This document shows positions 1 through 12,100 of a DNA stretch of 64,000 bases, in pieces. The notes under the pieces were generated by a model. That model was not told the origin of the DNA. It saw only the letters and a program-made list of their open reading frames with translations, and made no database searches. The position numbers and the translations under genes are program-made. Position 1 is the first letter of the stretch; each line of letters opens with the position of its first letter. The stretch is from Prinsepia uniflora (Eukaryota; Streptophyta; Magnoliopsida; Rosales; Rosaceae), in contig CM064873.1 of NCBI GenBank assembly GCA_032719365.1, positions 72,001 to 136,000 on the forward strand, in the 5' to 3' direction.

Positions 1-54
1 GACCTACCAGGATGCCCTCGATCGAACACCACGTCAGTCCAGACCAACCCAAAG
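1..54 (+). mobile_element. Left remnant of Tat/Ogre-like LTR split by solo LTR
   Basis: This short stretch continues at 2910 once the solo LTR at 55-2909 and one CAAAG duplication are removed. Its first bases (GACCTACCAG) resemble 30946-30955 (GACCTATCAG), which heads another LTR-like region. The assignment rests on that resemblance and on the downstream similarity of 2910-3353 to 31030-31282. The lineage is an inference. Confidence 0.4.
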
Positions 55-2909
55 TGACAGGACCCGCCCCGATCCCCCTGGGACCACCCGGGACGTGCCC
101 TGCTCCCGTCTGACACCCGACGTTAAAATACCAAAAATACCCTTATTGAAGATAAAATGCATAAAGAAAATCCATAGTTAAGTCATACATAGCACACCAC
201 ACAAATACTCAAATACAAATAGTGTCAGACAAGGGATGGTTCCCGAATACAGTTTATTGAGCACGACTCTAGACACACTACGTGCCAACCTACCCAGCAG
301 TAGGGTTCAGGTACGCAACGTAAACCTATGCCTCTTCCTCCTCGGGATCCTCCTCCTCCTCCTCGGGATCCTCCTCCTCGATAGCACTACCTGGAGGGGT
401 AGTAAAACAACAAAGGTGAGTGGGCCGAAACTCAAGGTTTACAAAGTAGTTTACCATTTCGAAAACATATAACTTTTCCCCTCCGTTTTCCGAAAAGACA
501 TGCATAGTATCAAAACCACAAAACCATATAGTCATAAGCAGAATAATATCAACATAATATAATCTTAGTCACTGCACTATACATCCCAACCCTGACATCC
601 CAGATGCCTGACGTCCCAGACGCCCAATAAGGTCACAGTCTCAAGGCTACGCGTGCCACCCGGGGTCTCAATCCCGAGTCCAAATTCCGAACCTAGTCCG
701 AGCATGGCATTCTAGATGCCTGACGTCCCAGACGTCCAATAGTAGCAATCCTGCTCCTGAGTCACTCTACGGTCCGGTCCCTCCGTAGAATGACTCCTCA
801 CAGGCAATGCGCCGTGACCGCTCCGGTGTACCTACATCCGGAGGAGATAGAATCCTAGGGTAGATCTATACAGTGCAGTACCACAGATAATATCGAGTTC
901 CATTATACATATATATGACTCCAAACCATTTATAAACAACCAGACGGGTCTCATGCCCAAACATCGTAATACGTGCCATAAATCATACACAAGCTAAACA
1001 GATACTTTTACTCAAATCACATATAGATATAGTAGAAAGTAAAACAGTTATGCATGCCGAAGTTTAGTGAAATCAAAGGCCCACTCACAGTACAATCCCG
1101 CTGCACTCCCGAGCGTAAAGCCTCGTCCAAGGTTTAAAGTACAATTCCTGTCATGCCCAAAACATACGTAAAGGTCACTTTAAGTCCCTACTAAACAACT
1201 ACGAAACCCTAGACTGAAACCGGCCCGGGAAAGCCGTCCGAACACGCTTCCCAAGGCATCAAACCCTAATTTGACCAACTTAACGATCTCCGATCGACAC
1301 GAAACCACCGCCATTGGATCCGTATCGTCGAAACCTTGAAAATGGCACTGGTCCCACACAAAACACTGTTCACACGCGCCCCCCACGCGCCGGTCAACCC
1401 TCTGGTCAACAGTGCTACAGTGATGCTGACGTCAGCATGACGTCACTGCTGACGTCAGCATGACGTCATCACTGACAGTGTCAGAGGACACGTGTCAACA
1501 GTCCATTGGTCCCTGGTCTGACAATATTCTGACATGATGACGTCATCATGACGTCACTGCTGACGTCAGCATGATGACGTCATCAGCTATAGTAACCGGG
1601 TCTGCGAATCGGGTCACCGCAGACCCACGGTTCGACCCGATCACAGATCGTGATTCCGACCACCAAAATCGATGGGGTTTGTTCCTATGGACTCGTCTGA
1701 ACATGTTCTATGGCTCTGTGTGATCAAAACTGGATTTTAAGATCAAGGAATCACCTGAAAAACGACGGGGAAATGGCTGCCGGTTCTGGTTCGTCTTCTC
1801 CGGCGAGCCGTCACGTTTCCAGCCACCAACTCAGGTCCAAAACGTTCGTCTAGTCCCCTAGGTTAAGTCTCAAAAACAACCAAACAAACTCAACGTTAAA
1901 AACGGACGGTTTGAGGCAGGGAAGGAAAATCGGCCTTCACGGGTTTGCAGGCTTACAGCCGCCGTGTCGCCGCCGTGGGCTGCCCAGTCCAGTCCTACGC
2001 CGTCCAGAGGTCACAAAGGTCCTAGCCCTAGGTTGGTTCGAGTCCAGACGTCGTGGTTTGGATGGTTTGATGATTTTGGGCTGCACGGGTCCTCACGGGT
2101 TTGTGGGTTTTCCGGGTTGCTCCGCCGTCCGTGGTGGTGGTGATGGTCGTCTGGAGGTGGCTGAGATGTAGGCTGGTGTGTGGGTTGAGGCTGAGGGGTG
2201 GTGTGATGGCTGATGTGTTTGTGCAGAGAATGGGAGGTTGCACGGTTTGAAGGAAGAAATGAAAATGAAGAAGTGAGTCTCTGATGGCTTAAGAACAGAA
2301 GGAGAAATAGAATGGATGGCTGAGATTGATTCTGAGTGAAGAGTGAAGGGTGAGGATTTAAGGAAATAAACTAATTAATTAATCCCATGGCAGACCAAGA
2401 TCCGGAATGTTGGGGATGATGTGGATGGGGTAGATGAGTGACATGTAGGGTCCAGATTGATTGGGTTAAAGTAAATCAGATTATACTATTTTATTATTAT
2501 TTTAAGTTCCGAGTCTCGGTTAGTTCGGTTACGTTCTTGACCATAACTTTTTCGTCGTAAGTCCGATTTCAGCGTGCCGCCTGTCTACGGATTCGTATCG
2601 ACGAGACCTACGTAACGGTCATTGGCCCTCGTCCGTTGGACTTCCCGGGTCAAAAGTCAACATTTGGCCCCCAAATGGTCAAATTACCAAAATGCCCCTC
2701 GACTTCCGAACGTCACAACTTCTTCCTCGAACGTCGGAATCGAACGTGTCACCTGCCTATGAACTCGTGACGTCCTAAACTACGTCACGGTCACGTATCA
2801 AAGTCCTGAATACTTCCCGAGGTAAAAGTCAACTTTCCCCCCCCCCCCCTCAGGGGCAAAACGGTCAATTTACAATAAAATAATAATTACAAAAGTTCGG
2901 GTCGTTACA
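55..2909 (-). mobile_element. Solo LTR, Ty3/gypsy (Tekay-like), TSD CAAAG
   Basis: Read on the minus strand, this 2855-bp unit begins TGTAACGACC and ends CCTGTCA, with perfect CAAAG duplications at 50-54 and 2910-2914. No primer site, polypurine tract or second LTR adjoins it, so it is a solo LTR left by LTR-LTR recombination. It aligns by shared blocks with the LTRs of the complete element at 21138-30564. Shared blocks include two GACAGGYGGCACG-type boxes near its 5' end and the ATCTCCGATCGACACGAAACC-like segment near 1288. It carries an array of TGACGTCA sites at 1427-1582 and a C homopolymer near 2837. The open frames inside it look like chance frames. Confidence 0.9.
1427..1582. promoter_or_regulatory. 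Array of eight TGACGTCA palindromes plus one CACGTG in LTR
   Basis: Eight perfect TGACGTCA octamers (starts 1427, 1438, 1450, 1461, 1537, about 1549, 1561, 1575) and one GACACGTGTC box occur within 156 bp. TGACGTCA (C-box/TGA element) and CACGTG (G-box) are established binding cores for plant bZIP factors; CACGTG also binds bHLH factors. It lies about mid-LTR, where an enhancer is plausible. Activity is inferred only. Confidence 0.6.
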
Positions 2910-3353
2910 CAAAGGCCCAGTACTTCTGCCCAACACATCTCCACAAGCCCAATGGTCCAGGCCCACTCAAACAAGCAAACCCTAGCAGGCCCTGGCCAAC
3001 GCCACACTTGGACAATCCCCCACCTTCCACGTTTCGGTCCCACAACGACTGACATTTGTCCCAAATCAGAAGAATGTATTTATTACACACAACACATCCA
3101 TACAAAAATGGTCCATTTGTCATATGAAGGTAACTAAGCATTAACTATTCACTATTACTCTACACTACTTCATTCACCATACCCCTTACATCTCAGACCG
3201 ACCACTAACTTGTGAGTCGGAGTACCTTTGGGCTGGTACCACACAGGTGACTATACTCTGACCAACCAACCAGTTTCCCCCTTTTCAGGTATATTTAAGG
3301 GTGCATGGCAGAGCAGCATTTATTTTCTAAGTTGGCACATTTTGTGCATCAAC
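2910..3353 (+). mobile_element. Tat/Ogre-like LTR 3' portion (R/U5-like)
   Basis: This stretch shares an ordered set of blocks with 31030-31282: a TGTCCCA(A/C)ATC start, CATACAAAAA, AAGGTAACTAA, an ACTATTACTCT block, and a segment containing a GTCGGAG/GTCAGAG motif followed by a GGYACCACACMGGTG-like box. Such ends are familiar from plant Tat/Ogre-type Ty3/gypsy LTRs. The likely LTR end is GTGCATCAACA near 3353. No coding capacity follows, and 3354-3543 is AT-rich with nothing recognisable. Confidence 0.45.
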
Positions 3354-3543
3354 ATTATTAAATATTGAATATATATTAAAAACAATTAAAATAATTTTAA
3401 AATAGATTATAAAACAAATTATTTTAAAAAATATCTTAAACGTCTCTTTGCACCATTATTCCATTAGAGTAGATAATCAAACAAATTTATAAATGGAAAT
3501 CAAAATAACTAGTCATCATAACCCACATTGGGATCACTCCTTA

Positions 3544-3987
3544 TCAAAAATCAGCACCCTCAGTTGGCAAATTAAAAGCTTTAAATCTCTTAATAAACTT
3601 TTCCTTCCTCTCACCAAACGTCAAGTTCTTCATACTAAACATCTTGTACTTTTTCACTTCCTTCTTCGGAGTTAACTTCACCGTCGAGCCAACTCGAATA
3701 GTAGCATAAGCCTTCTTGTACATTTCTTCTATCTCTTTAACCTCATCGCCCTTCTTAATATACCCATTTAAATGGGTCTGCAATTTCTCAAGCATATCCT
3801 TGCTCAATAGCTTTATGTAAGAAGCAACACGTCCACCGTAGATGTACTTCTTGCGGTCGGTGGACCTAGCATCAAGTGACTTGTTATCCTTAGAAAACCT
3901 AGCGAACCTCTTGTCGCGACACCCAAAACCACACATGTAATCCAAGTTAATTCGCACGGTTTTTAAATCCACTAGTGAAATAAACAT
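3544..3987 (-). pseudogene. RPL5 (uL18) retropseudogene, C-terminal half
   Basis: The 147-codon minus-strand frame resembles the C-terminal half of cytosolic 60S ribosomal protein L5/uL18, the 5S-rRNA-binding protein. Recognisable stretches are KRFARFSKD, KKYIYGGRVASYI, YIKKGDEVKEIEEMYKKAYATIR and KNLTFGERKEKFIKRFKAFN, in the family order. The region before KRF is degenerate and shortened compared with the family. The N-terminal half is found on the same strand at 14537-15078, so the two are parts of one copy separated by transposons. No introns are seen, which suggests a retrocopy, though no poly(A) tail is visible near 3540. It is not functional. Confidence 0.8.
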
Positions 3988-4007
3988 TAAATACGTGTAG
4001 GATCATC

Positions 4008-4415
4008 ATTGTGACATACCACGTGGCACTTTTGACAGGTGCCACGTGTCACCCTCTAGCACGTGCCACGTGTCCCTAATAACGTTATGCTGACGTCATC
4101 ATCTGCCACGTCAGCTCGGACATGTCCCTGATAGCTCGCTACGTGGCACCAACCCTGGTCTGCCACGTGGCCTGACATTATGATGTCATCTGATGATGTC
4201 ATCATCGTTATATTCTCGTCAGGTCGACTCGCGACCCTATAATGGGTCATTCGACCCGAATCGCGACCTGGTTTGTTCTCACTCATTTCTCCACCATTTC
4301 TCTCCATTTTTCCACCATTTGAATCGTCTCTCACCTAGGAAACGATCTACAACTTAAAAATTGGGAAAAGTCACCGGAAAAATCCTGGCCAAGCTCGTTG
4401 TTTCTTGGCTTTCTT
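4008..4415 (-). mobile_element. Truncated gypsy LTR, distal piece
   Basis: This piece resembles the mid-LTR part of the solo LTR at 4416-7228, with dense CACGTG and TGACGTCA motifs and CGACCCGAAT blocks. It continues at 7229-7951 across the inserted solo LTR and is cut off near 4000, where it meets the RPL5 pseudogene. The outer end (TGACAGG...) is missing, which implies a deletion after insertion. Confidence 0.75.
4020..4169. promoter_or_regulatory. G-box-rich ACGT array in truncated LTR
   Basis: Eight ACGT cores lie in 150 bp. Most are CACGTG in CCACGTGTC or CCACGTGGC contexts (4020, 4043, 4060, 4067, 4164); the others are a TGACGTCA, a CCACGTCA and a TACGTGG. These match G-box/ABRE and C-box cores for bZIP proteins. 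The function is inferred. Confidence 0.5.
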
Positions 4416-5729
4416 TGACAGGACCCGCCCCGATCCCACAGGGACCACAAGGGGACGTGCCCTGCTCCCGTCTGACACCCAATAATTCATACCAATTTTA
4501 ACCTCAAAACATTTAAAAGCATAAATAACCAAATTAAAGTCATACATCAAATCCGAATTAAACGAATGTCAGACAAGGGATGAAATCCAAAATTTCAAAT
4601 TTGCGAGCACGACTCTAAAGTAAACCTGCGGGTACACCGCCCAGCAGGGGTTCAGGTACGCAGAAGTAGATCTATGCCTCAGCCTCTGGTTCCTCCTCTA
4701 CCTCAGTTTCCCGACCTGGAGGGGTTATCAAAACATTAAGGGTGAGTGGACCGAAACTCAAGTTTATGAAATCGTTTGATAAGTAAAACATATAATTTAC
4801 CCCTCCGTTTTCCAAACATGCGTGCATCATAATTCAAAATCATAAACCATATAATATGAACCATAAGGCATATAATAAAACCATAAGTATAATTTTAGTT
4901 GCTGCACTATACACTCCAATCCCGACATCCCTGATGTCTGACGTCCCTGACGTCCAATAAGGTCACAATCACAAGGCTACGCGTGCCACTCGGGTCTCAA
5001 TTTTCCGAGTTAAATCCCCGAACCCCGTTCGGGTACAGCATCACCTGATGCAGCATCACCTGATGCTTAGCGTCATAGACGCTGGACGTACTAGACGCCC
5101 GTGACCTCTCCGGGGTACCTCGCCGGAGGAGACAATATAATATAGAAGGATCTATACAGTGCAGTAACAAATGCATTTTGTTGATATCCACATGCAAGGC
5201 ATATATATACATAGATAAAATCCGAACCAATCATTAAGTTTCATCAGACGGGTCTCAAGCCCAAATACCGTGAAACATGCCATAACCATATTTTCCATAT
5301 CCTCAAAACCATTATTGTTTTAGCATGTGAATAAGTATAAATAACCAGAATACATTTATGCACGCAAGGGTTTAAGAAAATGGTCCACTCACAGTACAAT
5401 CCTGCTAGAAACCGAACGTATACCCTCGTCCTGGTACAAATGTACAATCCCTGTCAAGTCCAAAGTATTCGTAAAGATCAATACAAAACCCCTAACATTC
5501 AACCATGAAAGCCTAGGTCGAAACCGGCCCGGGAAATCCGCCCGAACGCGCTTTCCAAGGCAATAAACCTTAATTTGACCAACTTAATGATCTCCGATCG
5601 ACCCGAAACCACTGCCATTGGATCCGGATCGTCGAAACCTAAAGGATGGTGGTGGTCCCACCAGAAACACTGTTCACACGCGCCCCCACGCGCCAGTCAA
5701 CGCGGCGGTCAACGCTGGAACAGTCCTGC

Positions 5730-6052
5730 TGACGTCATCGCTGACGTCACTGCTGACGTCATGCTGACGTCATCTGACAGCTGTCAGGTCTGACGTGTCA
5801 GACTCTGACAGGTGCCACGTGTCAACATCCGATTGGTCCACCTCACTGATCTGTCAGGCCACGTGTCAGATCTGACATGTGCCACGTGTCAGCACGGCAC
5901 TGGTCCACGTCACTGACATGTCAGTGACACGTGGCAGTCCCTGACTGGTCCACGTCACTGACATGTCAGTGCTGACTGTGCACTAACATGTGACACGTGT
6001 CAGCTCACGGTTGGTCCACGTCATCTGACAGACTGACAGGGTGCCACGTCAT
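5730..6052. promoter_or_regulatory. Mixed TGACGTCA/CACGTG array in LTR
   Basis: About thirteen ACGT cores lie in 320 bp: four TGACGTCA octamers at 5730-5775, then five CACGTG boxes (near 5816, 5859, 5882, 5926, 5994) interleaved with CCACGTCA and TGACATGTCA elements. Units recur as GGTCCACGTCACTGACATGT. The sites are established bZIP/bHLH cores. A role as an LTR enhancer is inferred. Confidence 0.6.
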
Positions 6053-6743
6053 CACCGCTGTCCTCAGACGGGTTGACCCGAATACCTGCAACTCGGGTCG
6101 ATCAGACCCGCGATCATGACCCGGTTGCCATAACTTCATTTCTGGATCATTTTCGTTCCTTTCAATTCCTAACTACTCGTCTGAGTCCCTAGATTGGTTC
6201 AGTGTAAATAGAATGGAGAAAAACCGATAGGATCGAGGGCCTACCTCGAAGAACAGAACCGGTTTCCGTCGCCGTTTAGTCACCGCCCTGAGCTCCTCCG
6301 GCCACGAGTTCAATCGCAGAAGGTTCCTGGCAGTCCCTAGAGTCGATTAGGATCCATCAAAAACAAAACTAAACGTGGGAAATGGATTACCAAAATCTGG
6401 GTTTGAAAACCGTCACGGTTCCCCCGTTTCCTACCTCGCCGCCGTCCTCCGCCGTGGTCACTGCCGTCTGCCACCACACACGTCCAGTCCAGGGGCACAC
6501 AGAGCAAGGGTCAAGTGCAATCGTGGGGTGATGGTATGGAATGGGCAGTACGTGGGTGTCGGGTAAGGAAATATATAGAAATGGAGGGAAAGCTGCACAA
6601 TGAAATGAACGGCCCAGATTGAATCTCAGAATGGGATCAAGGGCTGAGGTCAGATCTGGAGGTTTTCAGATCAAGGGCTGGAATTTAAAGCTGATTTAAA
6701 TGTTAATTAATCCAATAGTGGATCTGATCCAATCTAGCCAATG

Positions 6744-6767
6744 GGTGAGTGACACTTGTCACTCACC
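6744..6767. repeat. Palindrome, 11-bp arms, LTR
   Basis: GGTGAGTGACA, a CT spacer, then its exact reverse complement. Compared with the version at 7597-7622, one A is missing from the left arm and the matching T from the right arm, so pairing is preserved. Confidence 0.75.
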
Positions 6768-7228
6768 AGGTGTCCTCCAATCAGATTTCCTGAATTTAAT
6801 ATTCGACACGAAAACCGAGACACGAACTTCCCGAATTCACGTTTCTGACCATAACTTCCTCGTACGAAGTCCGATTTCGGCGTGCCGCCTGTCTACGGAC
6901 TCAGGACGTCGAGGCCTACCCAACGGTCCTTGAGTCAACTGAAAATTAGTTGTCAAACGAAAAGTCAACATTTTCCCCCCGAGAGTCCAAATTACGGTAT
7001 TGCCCCTGAACTTCCGATAGTCATAACTTTTACCCTGATCGTCCGAATTGGACGTGCCACCTGTCTATGAACTCGTGACGTCCCGAACTACGTCACGGTC
7101 ATAGGTCAAAGTTCATTTAGTTCACCAATCAAAAAGTCATCAATTGACCATACCATTCACAAGGGTAAAATCGTCAAATCACACATTAAATTACAATATG
7201 GGAAACCTCGAATTCCCGGGATGTTACA

Positions 7229-7951
7229 TTCTTGCCACCTCATCCCTGAGCCATTCTCGGCATCCATTTTGTTCCATTTCAGGCTCTGCTCACTTGCAAA
7301 CACTCAAGGAACACGTACAAAGCTTCAAAACCAAGTTCCAATACCCAAAAATCCAAGACCAAAAATCAACCCACAAAGGTTCACGGGTTACATGTTTCTT
7401 TTCGGGTTTTCTAGCAGCCTTCACGACTGTTATTTCCTTCGGCGTCTCCCCCTCACTCTCTGTCATTCTCTCCCTCACACAAGGGCCCTAGTTGATGAAA
7501 GGAATGAAGGGAAAATGGGTGGGGTGGCTCGAGTGTGTTTGAAATTGAGAGAGTGAGAGGGATGTAGATACATGTACGTGGGAATATGGGATAATGGGAT
7601 GAGTGACACTTGTCACTCATCCTTTGGTCTAGGCCTAGATATTTTGGTCCCCATTTAAAAACAACTAAAGTCAAGTTGTCTCGTAAAAGGTGAAATTTTA
7701 AAATCCGACTAAACCGTTATAGACCCTTAAAATCATCGTACGACGTTCAAATTTAACATGCCTTCTGTCTACGTAATCGCAATCCCGTGATCTACACAAC
7801 ATACCTTGGTTAATGTGCAAACCCGAGTCCAAAGTCAACATTTTTCCCTCCAAGGGAAAAATCGTCATTTCACCTTAACAAATCCCGAAAATTCTTGACT
7901 AATCCTTGATTAATTCTTGTTAATCACAAAGTTTTGAGTCGGGTCGTTACA
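7229..7951 (-). mobile_element. Truncated gypsy LTR, proximal (TGTAACG) piece
   Basis: Minus-strand reading begins TGTAACGACCCGACTC at 7951, the 5' end of a family LTR, and runs to the nested solo LTR at 7228. It was inserted into the 3' LTR of copia-A, whose sequence resumes at 7952. It contains the 26-bp palindrome at 7597-7622 and the usual TGCCNNCTGTCTACG box. Its other end is missing (see 4008-4415). Confidence 0.8.
7597..7622. repeat. Perfect palindrome, 12-bp arms, LTR
   Basis: GGATGAGTGACA, a CT spacer, then TGTCACTCATCC. It lies about 330 bp from the LTR 5' end. The same structure is present in other LTR copies at 47210-47235 and 60264-60289. Confidence 0.8.
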
Positions 7952-8038
7952 GAGTGCACATTCAGTTATCCACCTCAACGCACACACCTTTTATGCACAA
8001 TCTGTTATATCTACCAACTGGCAGTTTAGACTTCAACA
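7952..8038 (-). mobile_element. Copia-A 3' LTR remnant
   Basis: Minus strand begins TGTTGAAGTCTAAACTGCC immediately after a GCGGGGAG polypurine tract (8039-8046). It matches the outer end of the copia-A 5' LTR near 14450-14536 with few differences. The rest of this LTR was lost when the gypsy LTR at 7229-7951 inserted and the locus rearranged. Confidence 0.8.
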
Positions 8039-8085
8039 CTCCCCGCTAAGCTAGAAACTAATTTGATCCTTAGGAGAAGCCTTAG

Positions 8086-11000
8086 TCATCCTAGACTATC
8101 CTTAGGTAAAGCCTTCGTGAAGATATCAGCTAGCTGATCTTCAGTTCTACAGTATAACAAGGTGATCTTGTTTTCTTGCAATGCTTCTCTAATGAAATAA
8201 TACCTCATGTTGATGTGTTTTGTCTTCTGATGAAACACTGGATTCTTAGCTATTGTAATAGTAGACATGTTATCACACAATAGAGTTGTAGGCTCACATT
8301 GTTCCTCACCAAAATCCTTTGCAACACTGGCATACTCAGTTTCTACAGTGGACAAAGCAACACTGCTTTGGTTCACAGAGGCCCAAGAGAACACACCACT
8401 CCCTATGGTGAAAGCATATTCTGATGTGTTTCTCATATCATCTTCAAAGTCTCCCTAATCACTATCACAAAATCCTATAAGTGTATAGGTCTTCCTTTTC
8501 ACATACTCAATGCCACAAGATAGTGTACTCTGAATGCACCTCAAAACACTTTTAGTTGTCCCATAATGCTTACTAGTATAAATCGTGATAAGAGATTGGC
8601 TATGGTCTTGTTGCAGTCAAGTATAGCAAACTCCCAACAATCTTCCTGTAAAGTAACTCATCTGCAGGCTCACTGCCATCCTCATTCCTTAGCTTGTCTC
8701 TTGGAACCAATGGAGTATTTACTGGTTTACAGTCTCTAAGACCAAACCTATTAATCAGTGCAACATCATACTTCATTTGATGGAGTAAAATGCTTCTATC
8801 AGTTTGTATTACTCTCATTCCTAAGAAATGGTGCAGTAGACCTAGATCAGACATTTCATACTTGTTTATCATGTCATCCTTAAATTCCTTCGTGATTTCC
8901 AAACTAGATCCAATGAAGATAATGTGATCTACATAAATTGAAACAATTATGATTCCTTTATCCCTTACTATCTGCATATATATGTTGCCTCCTTATTATT
9001 CTTGATATAACCAAGCTGAGATAGGAGGGAGTTTATCACATCGTACCAAGCTCTAAGAGCTTGTTACAATCCATACAAAGCCTTTTTAAGTCTATACATT
9101 TTTCCTTCCTTCTTCTGAACATAATAGCCTTCAGGCTGGTCTATATAGACCTCTTCCTCTAGAGTTCCATAAAGGAAGGCAGACTTCGCATCTAGTTGGT
9201 ATAACTTCTAACTTATTTGTGCTGCTAGTGCAATGAAAGTCCTGATTGTATCCAAACGTGCCACATGAGCAAAGGTCTCATTAAAATCAGTTTCAGGTTT
9301 CTGTACATAACCCTTAGCCACTGGCCTTGCTTTGTGCTTCTGGATTGAACCATCCACATTCGACTTGGTCTTGTACACCCATTTAACCCCAATTACAAAA
9401 TTGTCTTTAGGTATGTCTACCAATTCCCAAGTTTCATGCTTGTGGATTATTTCAAGTTCAACCTTCATTGTTGATTTCCATACTTGATCCTTAGCTGCTT
9501 CCATATAGGTTTCAGGCTCAATAATGCACATATGACACCGTGCATAAACATAATTGATGTTTCTATTCTTCACAGGTGCATTGCTTGAAGTTTCTAGTTT
9601 AGATTAAACTTATTCATTTTGGATATGATTACCATGAGAGGTAGATGCTTCATTCTTAGCTTGAGGATTAGTGACCACTCTTCGATATTCAATTCCATAA
9701 CTTATGGAAATTGAACCTCTTTCACTGTTTTTTTCTGATTTCCAGTTCCACTTTGCATTTTCATCAAATATCACACTTCTAGCTATCACAATCTTCCCTA
9801 ATTGCAGATTGAGTAATCTGTAGCCTTTCGCACATCCACCATACCCTATAAACACATATTTATTACTATTCTCATCAAGCTTATGCCTTAGTTGGCAAGG
9901 AATGTGAGAATAGCAAATTGAACCAAACACTCTTAGTTTTTTAACACCAGGTTTTTTTCCACTGAAATACTCAAATGATGTCTTACCATTTACAGCATGA
10001 ATAAGACATCGATTCTGTAAATACACAACTGTATAGACATCTTCTCCCCAATACTTTTATGTCACATCCTTACCATGCATCATAGCCTTTGCCATCTCTA
10101 CAATGGCCATACTCTTCCTCTCAGCAACTTCATTATGTTGGGGGGAATAAGCCATTGTTAACTATCAATCCCTGTGTCATCACATAAATTTCTCAAACTC
10201 ATTTGAGAGATATTTACATCTGGTCACTCCTCAATTTCTTTATCTTATAACCACTTTGCAGTTCTACCATGTTTTTGAACTTCTGAAACATATTCAAAAC
10301 TCTTGATTTACTAGTAAGAAAATATATCTAACACATTCTTGTAAAATCATCAATAAAGGTCAGGAAGTATTTGTTCCCACCTGCAATATTTTTTTGCATT
10401 AGTCCACACACATATGTGTGTATGAGTTCCATATGTGTGGATGCTCTTCATGCTTTCTTTTTGTCAAATGTCTCTACATGTTGCTTACCAACAACATAGT
10501 CCTCACACACTTCATTTTTCTAACTTGTGAGTTTAGGTAAACCCACAACCATGTCTTTTTCTGTTGTGGAACCTTCAAACTATCATAGTTCAAGTGACCA
10601 TATCTTCCATGCCATAATTCTGAGTCTTCAGCAATGGTTGACCTCACTGCTATAGGATTTACACACTCCAGTGTCATTGGGAAACATTTGTTCCCAGTCA
10701 TATGAACCTTGGCCATTCTGTCATTTAGTTCCTTGTCCTCAAATATGTCAACAGTGTTATTACCAAAGACTAGGTAGTAACCATGCTCTATGATTTGCCC
10801 AACACTGAGCAAAATCTCATATAAACAATGTAGGAGCATAACATCTTTGATATGCCTATCTCCTTGCTTGGTATGTATAACCAGTGTTCCGTTTCCTACA
10901 ACTTGTACAAGTTTTCCATTTCCCATTTTAACTCTCACCACCTTGATATCTCTATCAATATTCACCAACTGTGATACACATACTGTCATATGATTGGTAC

Positions 11001-12016
11001 ATGCACTATCCACATACCACACACAATATTTCTTAGCAGCTAATGTAACATTACAAGCAAGAAATGGATTATCTGTGGGTTCTATCACTTCATTTGCTAA
11101 GTTCACAGTGGTAGACTTTTATGCATTATTTCCTGCAGTAAAATCATTTTCCATATGTCCAAACTTGTGACAATTGTAGCACTTAATCGTAGCTTTAGAC
11201 CAGCAATAACCATAGTGAGTTTTCTTGCACTTCTTACAGAACACCTTAATTTGACTGCCATCACCCTTACTTGAAGTAGAACTCTGGTTGTAATTTAACT
11301 TATGAGTATTGGAAGTTTGATTCCAGTTTCTGTTCTTACTTTAAGAGTAATCATGCTTGGGGCCAACAAATGGACTAGAGAATGCTTTCTCAATTGTACT
11401 CTTAGCATGCATTTCTACTATTTGATCACATGCCCTAATCAATGATATCACATTGTCGACATTAATTTTTTCCATATCTTTGGTTTATTCAATCATGGAC
11501 ACAATAAGGTCAAAAGGTTTGTTAAACTAATCAGGATCTTTTGAGCTAATCTCTTCTCAGCTATATATTCTTCATATTATCTCATTTGATTCAAAACGGC
11601 ATAGAATCTAGATATGTATGTAGATATTGATTCATTATCCTTCATCTAGTGTACACAAAATCATGTATAAGAGATAGTTCGACAACTATTATCTTTAAGT
11701 CCTCTATATACTCACATTTTAGAAGATCCCAGGTAGCCTTGGAAGTCTCTTCATTATGTATCTGTGGAAATATGTCATCAACAACAGCATTCCGCAAAAT
11801 GCTTAGAGACTTGGCATCTCTTATCAGTTTTTGATGAGACGACTACATCTCAACACCTACAGTACTGTCACGTTTAATAGCTCTCGCAGGTACACCTTCA
11901 TCTACTAGACTCCATAGATCATAAGCTTTGATAATTGTCTTTATCTTTACATACCATTAATCACAATTCATTCCTGTAAAAACAGGTGTTTTCAACTCTC
12001 CACCCGATCCAGCCAT
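8086..12016 (-). pseudogene. Copia-A gag-pol, decayed Ty1/copia polyprotein
   Basis: Minus-strand fragments follow the Ty1/copia order. Gag begins at the ATG at 12016 (MAGSGGELKTPVFTGMN), broken by stops. A zinc-knuckle (CYNCHKFGH, last Cys lost) lies near 11150-11190. Protease (DSACTNHM, with the usual Gly changed to Ala) and the integrase N-terminus (LWHGRYGHLNYDSL) lie in 10474-11106. The later integrase/connection region (KLRVFGSICYSHIP) is at 9610-10026. Reverse transcriptase blocks (GVKWVYKTK, KARPVAKGYVQ; later YVDHIIFIGS in place of the YVDD box, then SDLGLLHHFLGM) lie in 8600-9573. RNase H (ALSTVETEYAS, DQLADIFTKALP) is at 8086-8436. Many stops and shifts, plus the altered YVDD box, make it inactive. 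Confidence 0.9.
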
Positions 12017-12088
12017 TTAACTCGATCGCAACAGCATTACGAGCACCTCAACACGCACGATACTTCAAATGCCCATATCAAGATGGTA

Positions 12089-12100
12089 TCTTTGATACCA
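12089..12100 (-). other. Copia-A primer binding site (iMet tRNA-like)
   Basis: On the minus strand this reads TGGTATCAAAGA, close to the TGGTATCAGAGC complement of initiator-Met tRNA. It lies three bases after the end of the 5' LTR, the normal place for minus-strand priming. Confidence 0.75.

Larger units (their letters stand above)
4416..7228 (-). mobile_element. Solo LTR, Ty3/gypsy (Tekay-like), TSD TTCTT
   Basis: This 2813-bp LTR reads TGTAACATCCC...CCTGTCA on the minus strand and is flanked by perfect TTCTT duplications (4411-4415 and 7229-7233). It lies inside the older truncated LTR of the same family and orientation. It carries the ACGT array at 5730-6052 and a shortened form of the conserved palindrome at 6744-6767. 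No internal region adjoins it. Confidence 0.9.

Noticed and set aside
326..535. Acidic Glu-rich frame near the left edge
   Set aside because: It arises from a CCTCCTCCTC-type tract within the solo LTR and has no gene context.
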